Below are positions 31,416 through 43,400 of a stretch of 64,000 nt of DNA, piece by piece (position 1 is the stretch's first letter; every line of letters starts with the position of its first letter). Source of the stretch: Aphrocallistes beatrix (taxonomy: Eukaryota > Porifera > Hexactinellida > Sceptrulophora > Aphrocallistidae); NCBI GenBank assembly GCA_963281255.1, contig OY725495.1:3472001-3536000 (forward strand), read 5' to 3'. The notes beneath the pieces are model-generated. The model was not told where the DNA came from and searched no databases. It saw only the letters and a list, made by a program, of their open reading frames with translations. The translations under genes and the position numbers were made by a program.

Positions 31416-34400
31416 TCACTTTCTAACACCACACCCCTGTACTTTCAAACTCAGTGGGACTTCACCTAATCTTCCAGAAAACTCTACCTCAAATTCATAC
31501 TCCACTTCTTCTGTTGGGGAGAATGAGACGAGGAGAGTCTTGGCACTGAAATCAAATCCTCCGTCGAATCCAGGCAATAGACCATTATTATGGTCGAGAG
31601 TTAAAACGCCGTTATCAGGCTTAATAACGGCCCGCCATCTACAGCAACATTTCCTGGCGTAGTTATAAACACAGACTTGTTGACTGGAAGTGTCTCCAAT
31701 TGGCGTAGAACCAAAGTTAATTGCGTCTGTAGAAAGTTTCATTAATGGCAGCTCAATACGGGCTTCTACTGGCAAATATTGCTCAATGCTTGAAGGGAAT
31801 TTAACTATAATAGTTTGCTTGTAGTTCAGATAAGTGTGTCCATCTCTATAAGATTGAATTGACCAGGGAGAATCAATTGTTTCGCTTAAAGAAGTCACGA
31901 TTTTAACATCCAAAATAAATGCGATTTTCAACGTGACAACTTGATCTGGTTTTAAAACGTACATTTCAGTTGTGTCAGAAGCGAGTTTGGTGTTATCTGA
32001 GATTCTAAGCGGAGTTGGAATTAAAATATCAAATTCGAGTTTTTGTTTTGTTGGATTTCGAATAGTGATGCTTTGGAATGTTTGGTAAGCAGTTTTAAAC
32101 GATTGAAATTGGCCTAGAGTGTTTAGTTTCAGGAGTTTCGACGCAGGAAATGCGTATCCTAACACCTCTTCATCAAGTTCAGAATTAACAGGAGCTATCT
32201 CGACTTTTGGATAGAGAATTCCAGCTTTAAATTCCACTCTTAAAGGTGTCAAATTATATCCCTGAGGTCTGTCTATATTCAGTGGAAAATTTGGTGGCTG
32301 ATCTAAACTCAAGTATGCCAGTGCGTAACCACAGATATTCTCACCGAAATTAGATAGGTTTTCCGGGGTTGGATAGAAAATAAATTCATAGGTAAAGTGT
32401 GAAAAAGCGCGAATGGTAGATTGGTCCGGAGTAATCATGAACGTAGCTTTACTCTGGATAGAATCGAATGGACGGATGTTGACGCCAATCATGTCAGCGT
32501 CCAGTAACGTGTGATCTGCAAATGTCAAGGGTTTCTGTTGTGAAGGGAAGGGGTTGCCAAATGTGAGCTCACACTCCACCACTGGATCTTCTCTCCTAGC
32601 ATTAATCATTGTGAATATTCGCCAGTCAATCCGTATGTCACATGGAGATGTGTTGTTTATTCGAATTTGACGTGTGACACGTGTTTTCGCGAAAGGATGC
32701 GAACCGAAACGGATCATTGGCTGAGGAGATTTAGGCATTGAGTGGAAGTGTAGAGGAATACCTTCCACATTGATCTTGAATGGGAAACTGAAAACTTCTG
32801 CTACGCCTGCAACTCTACAGTGGAGAGTATCATGGTACTCTCCCCACATGTTAGAGAGAGCAGTGAGCTCAACGCTTATTGAAGAGTGAGGAGAGAGGAT
32901 GGGATGGTCTGAATGAACAAGGAAGCAAGCACCGTGTCCAGTTGATAGGTAAGCCTTCCAGATACTAGAAAACATGTAACATATAAACCTAGATTTTCTA
33001 TTTATTTCGTGATATAATAATTACGATATACGTGTAGATATAATTAAATTATTTGAATGAGCCTGACAATTCCATTTTGTACTTCAAGATAGAGAGCAGA
33101 AATATACGCATACCGATATTCCATTAATACGCATACCATATATTATACACAAAAATTAACAGGATGGCTATGCAGGAAAATTTCGATTACGTACTAACGC
33201 GATCACCTCCCACTATTTTAGGAGTAAGTATAGTATAGCAAAATACAAGAATAATATCAACTCAAAAAGAATAAGAAAGAAAAAAGGGAATTAGAAAAAG
33301 TAAACTAAAATTTTATCAAAATAAATTCAAATGTTCAATCTGGACATATCTTCATTAACACCAGCGACTAGCATCGTCGATGACAGAGACCAGGTAGTGG
33401 GTTATCGATTAGAGAAGAGGTGTCTGGATGACTCCGTTATCATGCAGTACACGGTACTGTTCTAGAGAGCACACTTTGATGACTAGAAACACATCATCTG
33501 GCAGTAGAGGCGTGTCCGCAGGAGGGTTTACTAATATATGGCAATGCTGCACTATGTTTGAAATGCTTGGGATAAACCCATTAATTTTCAGAGCGGTGGC
33601 CCTCTTTCCCAAAAACGATCGCGTCTCTGAATATTGAGACACCAAATCTTCTAAATTTTCGTCGATTTCCTCAATCCTAGTGCGGTAAACCGCCAGCGAA
33701 AGATCGTTGTAGTTATTAGCCAGTGCTAGCATGAGACGGCCATAAGTAACGTAGCTCTCTATGTCAGCTTCCGTCACTTCATACTTCCCAATGTAACCAG
33801 ATCCTGGAGTCTGTTGGAGGCCCAGGAGCAACTGAATCAACTCGACAATGTATTCCTTCTTGGTGGACTGGTAGAGTAAAGTGTCCATCATCGAAGGTAC
33901 GAATGCCTGCCCAGACATGAAATAGGGAGTGTGCCTAAAATCCTTGACAGATTTGGATGTGAGTGTGTGGTAGGTGTAGCCAGCATGAAGCATGAGGTAT
34001 CTCATACTCCAGCGATAAGCCAACTCGACGTACAGTTTCGTGTTCACGAATATTTGTGACAGCTTTTGTGCCGTGCTAAGTCGACCAGCGTCCATCATAT
34101 GGCTTTCCTCCTTGAGTTCAGGCATTCCATCTCCAAGGCAGATAATAATCCCAACTGCATCGAGTGCTCCGGCTATCAGTAGGTTGTCAACGCATTCATT
34201 GTCTCCTACAATGAATTTAATGGACGGTATCCAAGCAATGGCTTCCAGGAATGTGACGTCAGGAATTTTGGGTAATATCAGGACAATTGGAATTAAGTTT
34301 TCTGTCGGGATGTGGTAAGCTCGTAACGGGAGTAGGAATTCGTAGAGTTGGGAGCCCGCTTCGTCAGCACATATAATCAGAGGCCGTTTAAATTCTGCTA

Positions 34401-37400
34401 GAAATAGCATTTGGCGCTCGGGACGGTATCTCTCTAGATGCGATTTCTTGTGACAAGGGGGTTTCCAGCCGGCCTCCAGACAGCATATGTTCGTAGCTAC
34501 CTTGTTGAGATGGTGGACGGTTTCTTTCACCCCGATGTAAATCGGATTCGGGTTCACAGAAATGTAGGTTGATACCGACTCTTGCTGGGACAATTTCTTC
34601 AGGAAAGCATCATTATCTCCCAAGCGTAAATTATCCAAACCTCTTAACTCGATAGTTTGCTCTGTATCATCCAGAATGTTGGACAAGTGTCTCTGAAAAG
34701 AGGTCGTAGGAGATTCTGCATAATTTTTCTCGTGAACAATCGCTCTGTTACTAGCACGCTTATAGAGCAACTTTCTTTTTTCGGCGCTGAGAGGAGTAGA
34801 GTCATAATTCGCGGAATGCTGTTTTTCTTCATCTTGAATAGATAAGGAGTTCACTGATAAATCTTGCGAGGGATCATTAACAGGACAAGAAGGGGTGGAA
34901 ATACGTGATTTAGTTCTTACATCTCTAGTAGCTTTCTCATCTAAAGATTCAAAACCCTTCGGTAACTTAGCAGTACGCTCATGCATGGACGAAAAATTAT
35001 CCCTTGTAGAAGCTCTGAATATTCCTCCGAATTTTCCCAAATCACGCTCCGTCAATTTCTTTCTAGCGCATAGAACTTTCTCTGGGGCAGGCGCAATATA
35101 ATAGAGAATGTCATCGTCATGCAAAATATGGTGTCTTCCTGGATTGAGAATAATTCGCCTTTTATTTCGGGGTTTTACAGCGAAAAGTTGTACATATGTT
35201 GTCTGCTGAATGAAAATAGCTGCAAACAAAAAGGTTCTACCGGCGAACTGCGAGAAGAAAATACTCTCTTCGAGGCGCACGTCGTATATCTCATTTCCAG
35301 AGCAGTAGCGATACAAATCTTCCCAGTCTACATTGTCCGGAACCAGTTCAGTGGTGGTGTGCAAAAGCAGCGTTAGAAAAGAAGAGAATCCTGGATATAA
35401 ACAGTTATTGGCCATTAGCATCTGTTTAAACTGACCCTCGCAAAGAACCTGGTCTGCGAACTTCAAGTTCATTTGATTTTCAGGCTTGAAAATGCGTATA
35501 TACAGTTTGACATGTGGAGCAAACCGCTGTACTGAAGATGCACGTAAGATGGTTTCCTGATCTGACATATGGGCATCCTCTACCAATCGATCAGAAAGGA
35601 TAATACAGGCTTTGGATAAAGCAACATTTGCCCGTTCCAAGTCTCTTATAACAAGTGCCGAACCGACTATAACGAATATCTTTTTTTCTAACGCTGGACC
35701 TTCCAAGCGGATTTTAACTAGTGGAGTGGGAGGCTGAGCAGTTAGGATAACTGTAACCAGAGAGAAATTGTTTTCAAAAGCATAAAACTCCTCCAAATAG
35801 TCGTTAATCATGATCATATTGAGTTTAGAAACGCACAACACGACATGCCTATACCTTCTATCGCAATGATAGAATCTATAATTCTGCTTCGAGGCTGTGA
35901 TGAGCACGAGAATGTCACCAAGAGTCTTGGGGAGGAAAAGTAAAATGATCAGAATAAGAACAATGACAGAAAGTTGGCCTAGCGGTGTCACTGGAGATAA
36001 ATCTCCATAGCCTACAGTTGTGATCGTCACTATTATGAACCAGAGACCATCAAAAAGTGTCGCGATATGGGAACCTGCAACAGGACAAGCCACCCGCTCT
36101 AGATAATGGACGAAACAGATAGAAGCGAAGAGAATGGAAGCCACTAGCAACAATGCGTCAGTGATGGACTGGATGACTGGATTAATTAGCTTGCTCGAAC
36201 TCTCAATGATATCAAAACCAAAAAGAAGGTTGTGTAAGATCAATCGAACTGTGAAACATTGCAAAAAGAGTGGAATGTAAATATCTTTCAGACAGGGGGC
36301 GTAGGCTAGCGTAAGGAGAGAAAGAATACCGTTCATAGAGTCGAAAATGAAGGATTCGTCAACTAAAGTGATAAACCTGACGCCGCGTTTCCACAGGAAG
36401 AGGACCCGAACCAGGGTGGAGAACATAGTCAGGAGTGACGAGATAACTTGGAAGGTATAAAGCCAAATTGGTTTTTCGTAAAAAAGTAGTTTCCAATAAT
36501 CAAAGTCTCCAACCATACAATCCTCCTCAACATTCATCCCGCAATACAATGTTTCGCCGCATTCAATCGTACAAATACACTGATCGGAAACCTGACTGCT
36601 ATACTTCATCGGATCTCGGTAGTGACGTTTACAAGAAGCAGAATCAACAGGGTCAAAAAGGTTCCTCACACTTCCATTAGACCAATCGTTACCATGTTCA
36701 TGTTTTAATGCAATTAATTTATTCGCAAACACGCAGCCATTCATTCTCATTGCCCAACCGATTGTACCATTTGGATAAGTATTGAGAACGCAGGGGTGGC
36801 TGGAGTGTTGAGTTACGGGGCAACAGTACTGGGGGTAGGTCAGGATATGGGTCGGCTCAACAGTCTGTACGATGTAGAGAACACAGCACAGGACGCTGAA
36901 AATCAATCGCAAATAAAATTGTCGTTTGTACAGGTGTTGAAAAAATCCTATACATTTATTTTTGTACACTGTGCACCAGTTGGTGACACTTGATGGGGGT
37001 GTATCCCCCTGCTCTTGAGGATGTTCCTGGGGTTCGGGAGGGGGCTCATCTTGTAAAGCGCGAAATTCAAAAGCGTCCTCATCCAGACGTTGTAAATTGT
37101 TGGGTGCGACGAGGATATTCATATTAATACACTCACTATTTGTGAATTTATCTCATTTTATACTCGAAACAATGTTTATATTGTCTATATTCGCTGACTT
37201 GATGTCTCTGGAATTTGTACCATGAGTATATTGTCAAAGTGCATCCGCATAGTTTCTATTAAAATATGCTTAGTGGCTTATACTGTGCACCATGCATAAG
37301 CCTACACCAGTATCATCTAAGCTTATTAATTAATGAAAAATATATTAATTACATTCGAAGTATGATGAATAGTTCTTCTGTTACTAGGTTATGTGACTAT

Positions 37401-40400
37401 ATATAAATTAAAAACCATAATTGGCTCTATTTGAAAAGTTGTTTACGAGTCAATTTTTCAAATCTCTCCCTGCCTGAAATGGGTATGTGGGAGCCAGTGT
37501 CTGCGAGCGCTGCTAAAATTTACTTCGCGTTGCGCTGGTATTTTAGAATGATGACTACTGCATCCCGTATAATGATCGCTGCACAGAAACATATCATTTC
37601 AAATATGTGAATATAATTTAGTTACTAGAAGCAAATACTATGCAAGAATTTCTCCATTAATAAATAGTTCCAATCATGATTTAATTTTTAATTAACTAAT
37701 GTAATATATTAACTAATGGATAAATGTGAAAATGTCACTACGTGGTTAAATATATTTGGGCATTGTTGGATGAATTTCGCCTCGCTGGATAACGAGATAG
37801 CGCTTGGCTGGAGCTTATGCAGTAGCCATGCGCTGTTGTAGCTCCAGCACAGGACAAACCCGCTGAGCTGGAAGCAGCGCTTGAAACACTGGTGGGAGTG
37901 TATGTACTACTCAAGTTCAGACTAAACAAAGAATGTTGAACTTTAAACCAAATGTAATTAGCCAAAATTCTTAACCCGGCCCATGGCTTACTAAATATAT
38001 ATTTAGTAAGCCATGCCAGGCCCCAGTGTTTTTTTAAGCTAAATTAGAGGGCCCAAAAGGACCTCTAATTTCTCTTCAGGGACCTCTAATTTCTTAACAT
38101 TCGTAATGTACTGAACATCATAAAATGTAGTATTCCAGGTAAGGGACCTCTAATCTTTTGCAGGGCCCTCTGAGCAAATCCTTAAAAAAACCCGGCCCTA
38201 TTACATTACTTTAAAAAAGTCGGCCCAGTAGGTCGAGAGGTGACAGGTGAACAGTAGTAGAAGGATTCCCGTGTCTATAAGGGGTCTGAAACTCGTGTAA
38301 ATCGCATTATGCAACTGTATTGCAATTTTAGGTCCTTCCTGAATCCCGGAGGTTTAGATAGCAAACGTATATGCAACATAGACTTAGTATACTAATAATA
38401 GTAACCAAGGAATTATCTAGGAGCGAGAGACGCTCCTTTAGGCGTATGATTTTAAGCTGCAAAGTGTTATATTATAATGTCATTTAGCGATTTACGAGTA
38501 TGAAAATTTTTGAAATTTTAGATTAGGAGCGTATCTCTGAAAGGCTGTATAATACTCTGATAGTAACCTCAAAGATAACATCATGTATGACAGTATTTAC
38601 TCAGGAAATCATAAAATTTGGGTCTAGCTAGGATGGAATATAAAGAGAACAAGATGAAGTATCGAGTATCAGTGGACTATCCATATACAAGTAATAGTCA
38701 CTAATATATGTGTATAAATTGAGAAGCATTGAAAAAATATATCAATTCTATATACTTTGTCGCAATTTCAGATGGCAGAATTCAAAGGGACAACTTTAGA
38801 CAACGCGCAAGAGTTGGTCTACCTGGTCGGGAACATTGGGGACGGCCAAGAGGAATGCTCAGGGTGTAGTCAGTATCGTGGCTATAGAAAAGAGCTGCTG
38901 AAAGAGAAGTTAAGTCTCCTGGAAGAGAGCTTCATGACGTGTGGGAGATGCACTGGAGTCTTGAGGCAGGGCTGCACTATTAAGGAAGGACTAGCTCAGG
39001 TGTGCAGAGATTGTGTGGAGAGTGATGAGGTGTTTCAGCCGATAGGAGCGATACGGCCAGCTGTGCTGAAGATAGCCTGTGTATGTCCACTTAGTGATCG
39101 AGGGTGTGAGTGGAATGGCGTGTTAGGGACGGTACTAAATCATCTCGAAGAGTGCGATCAATTCGTGGTGACGTGTCCGTTCGTAAAGTATGGATGTAAG
39201 AAGGAGTTGAAGAGACAGGGATTAGAAGAGCATAGGACCGAAGCGAAGGAATACCACACAGAAGTAGTGAGTGTGTTTATGGCAGAGAAAGTTGAGAAGT
39301 TAGAAGATGAGAAGAAACAACAGGCGGGCCTTATAATGGAGCAGAATAAGAAAATAGAGAAACTGGAAAAGCAAATTCAACAGTTAATCTCTTTCAAGAA
39401 TTTCACTAAATTCGAAGGTGTGAACTGGGTGATACAAGACAGACACATTGTGGTGAACAAATACAATGAAAAGCAAAATAAGCCTCAGGATGCAAAAGCT
39501 GAAAATGCAGTGGAGGATGGGGTCAAATATGGAGGAGACCTAAATAATAGTGTTTCTACGGATGCTAATTATACGGGGCCAAGGTTCGTTATTGGTACTT
39601 ACTATTACCTCTCTCCGAAGATAATTTATACTAGCAAAGATGAAGTCACCATTCAGATCTGTTCCAATAATCCAGGCTTGTATGATGAGAAGATTAACTG
39701 GCCATTGGAAGGAAAATGCATAGTAAAACTCGTCAATCAAATCAATGACCAAGACTGCATATTCGAAAACGACAAGTTCCAATTGAATAAAGATTCTAGT
39801 TTCAACGTTACAAACATTCCCTTTGAAACGCTCCTAGATGAAAAGTACAAGAAGGGAAATTCCATAATGATGGACATACTGTTCCAGCTACACCCTTAAT
39901 GTGCTTGATTTAGGATTTAGATTCTAGAGATAATAGCTTACTTTAGACTTTGCTTTGCAAACTAGTTAGGCAACTAAAATATAAATATATATGACTCATG
40001 TCTTTGTCTAATAAAATAATTGAATTAAATTACCTTTGCTGATCAAATTCTAATCTCTTCGTGAGAGCATCTTCCCCCAAATACCTATCAAACTCCTGAC
40101 CAGACCTTCTCTTGCCTCTAGCCGTCTCTCCGGCCTCCAAATCAGCTGTGAACTTATCAACCCATAAACTAACCGGAGCAGAAATGCCGGTCTCATTCTG
40201 TATTTCAAATGTAATCGTGTTCAAGCTCTCTATCGAGACAGTTCCAAAGTCCAGCACAGCTTGATCTTGTCCAGGAATGAGAGGAGCTCCTCTGTGTGAG
40301 AATGCTACTGACATTCCTTTCACTTCGCAAGATAGACTGAGAATAATTGGTTGTTCTGTGTAAAATAAATAGTAAATAAATACCAGAAATTTAGTGATAG

Positions 40401-43400
40401 CCTATAATGCAAGTATCTACGTGATAATAATGAAGAGTATGCATAAGGTTAAGTTTGTTGATTTTATTTGTTTTTGAGGCTAAAATAAAGAACCAAACAT
40501 GATGGAGTCAAACACGGATTTTTATAATTATGTATGAACTGTTAAAAAATCTTACATGATAATGTACAGTAAATGATTAGTGCAGTTAAAATAGAGTTGA
40601 TCTTGTACAACGGAACTGCCAAACCTAATAATTCACTGTTGCAAGTATGAAATAGTTATAAATTATCAGAATAGAATAAACTCTATGGCAGGGGTCGGCA
40701 ACCTATGGCACGCGGGGTTGAAAATATATGTGGGTCGACAGACCGACATCTATGTATATTCAGGGGTCGGTAACCCTAGGCACTGGTACACAAGGTCATA
40801 CATATATTGACATTATAGGTAAACTGGTACACTTCATTCAAAAGGTTGCCGGCCTCTGTTCTATGGTATGCTGATCGTACTCACCTGCATTTTTCACATT
40901 GCAAACAAGAAATACATCTTCCACTAACCCCAAAACTTTCAAACACTCAATCTCTATCTCCACTTCACAAACACCGCAGCTCTCTATCACACCAACTGCA
41001 GGAGAAAACCGAACTCGAAATGAATCAGAGCAATCGCAATTACTAAGAGAATCTTCCCACTCAAATGCTGCAGGTAATTTAGTCAAATTTATAAGCCTCA
41101 CCATTGCTACAACTGGAACATTAATGAAAACATCTCCCAAAGATATGAGTAGTGAGCTCTCCACCACCACAACGGGGCGCTGTATCATCCCTACGAGAGG
41201 AAGCAGAGCCTTTTCCCCGCCTAACCTCTCCACACACTCAATCATGCAGTCAACATCCCCAGCATCTAATGCTGAGATCTTCGTAACAACATCTACACTG
41301 GAGAAACCTTCTATCTCAAATCGATCTGGACATACCTCAATAGCGGTGTTCAGAACACTGGAGCTGAAATCTCGTACATTCACGTCTACATTCGCTGCGA
41401 TATTATCAAGATTAGTCACAGTGAAGACGCGTTCTACTGTGTCTCCATACGCGACCAGTCCTAACTCCATGCTAACTGCCTCAATACTGATACTAGCACC
41501 TCTAAACTCACACAGCAGTGGGACAACTAGAACAGTGCCTTCTTCCAACCTGCACTTCAGATCACATTCAAACACCCCTGGAGTGCTCCGTGTAATGCTA
41601 ACACAGAAGTAGATACTCTGTCCTGCAGCTAACTCACAGGTGTCTGGGGTTATGTCGATATCATCATGGTTCAGCCATTCAATTATGACAGGCGAGCAAC
41701 CCAAGTTTGAGAGCTGAAGGCTCTGTTTGATGGTTGAATCGACTAAATGGGCGCCAGAAACAACTAGAGAAGGCGGGAAAGGAACAATACAAACCTGCTG
41801 ACACTCAGCCTCTAGATACAGAGTAGCGATGATAGGAGCCTGGAGGTGCTTTGTAAGCATGTGGAGTTGGAAACAGGAGTAATATGTCTGGAAATCGTCA
41901 GGCGTAAATGTAACTGAAAAGTTATGACACTCTGATGGAGCAATGTTAGCATACTCTGGGGTGATTTTAAACACATCATTTCCAATTGAAGGGATGAAAT
42001 TTTGTGATGAATCTCCTTTTGTTAATGTATTTTCAGGTAGCATAAATACCCACTGGATATCAAGTTGAATCGGTTTTGTATTTTCAATCGTCACTTCGAG
42101 GTTAGAACTGTGTCCAAGGCTGACAGGATCGCATTTACAAACTTGCGAAGTCATTTTAATTCCGTTTTCATCTAAACTAGATTCTTTTAATGTATACTCA
42201 GTCATCACAGCTCTGTTCAGAGTTACAATGTTAACATGAGGAGTGTGGCCTTCCCCACTCAACTCGAATGGTACTGTTGTCTTGTTGGAACAATGGAGGA
42301 ATATTTGTTCACGAAATTCAGTATCTTGGTTAGGTGAAAATTTTACATTTACGCTCAGAGAAGTGTCTTTTTGAAGCTCAAAAACAGTGGGCGAGAGTGT
42401 GAAATTGTCTAACTTCAAAAGATTTTCTGAAACAGAGACGCAAGAAGGATCAAACCAGGTACCATCCCCTGAAAACGCGAAATAAGCCCCTCCTCCTGAG
42501 TTGATACAATCAAAACTAATCTCTAATTCGCCTCCAGACAAGCAATTCCCGCAATCGAGCAGACTAGGCAGGGACAGAATCGGAGGGGGCCTGGACCCTT
42601 TCAGAGGAATAAAAAACGATTTTCCATCCTCAGACATGACTTTAATTCTGTCCAGATAGTCTCCGTACGAGTCAGGAAGGAACGTAATGCTAATCTGTGA
42701 CGTCATTCCTGGCGCAATATTGTACGCAGTGACTGTATCTGTCAGTTGAAAATTGGAAGAATTCGGAGAGAAAACACGGAACTCGCGTAAATATCTTGAC
42801 ACATTCCGGAGAGTTAGTTGTCCCAAATATCTCTGATTCGGCACGTACTCCTCAAACAGCAATTCCTGAGGCTCCGAGACGAAGTAGTTATCGCTATTGA
42901 CATTGGCTATGAATTGCTCAGAAGGTTTGGGTGGAGGAGGTGTGAGAATTCGCACACGTGGTTCCTGCCTTGTCTTGGGTCTGTTCTTAACCTGAGACCT
43001 GAGGGTACGTGCTGTGTTGGAGTGCGGTTGGTGCCGCACGAGTACGGTGTCCTTGATGAGAGGCTCTGCCTGTCCTTTCTCTGTCCAGTTCTGTGTTATG
43101 TTCTCGTAGTTCGGTCTCAGGCCAGGATCTCGTGTTGGAGGAGGATACCTGGATACCAAAAATATTTGAATTAAGATTTAGAATTAAGAGATTATCAATA
43201 AAGTAGAACCTCATTAATACAAAGACCAGGGACGGTCGAAACTTATTCGTATTAACCGAAGCGATTTACATGCTTTTCCTCCGTAGGGGATAAAATATCT
43301 GTTCCTATTATCCGGGGTTTCGTATTATCCGTGTTTGTATTAACGAGGTTCTACTGTACGTATATTCTATATCTAGAGTGAACAGATGGACTATGCCATA

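Noticed and set aside
33409-37122. Slo2 as a retrogene copied into the DLEC1 intron
   Set aside because: Attractive because it is intronless, but no poly-A tract or target duplication is visible and many other genes here are also intronless.
40899-41612. 237-codon plus-strand frame
   Set aside because: Antisense shadow of DLEC1 exon 3; low-complexity Ser/Thr composition.
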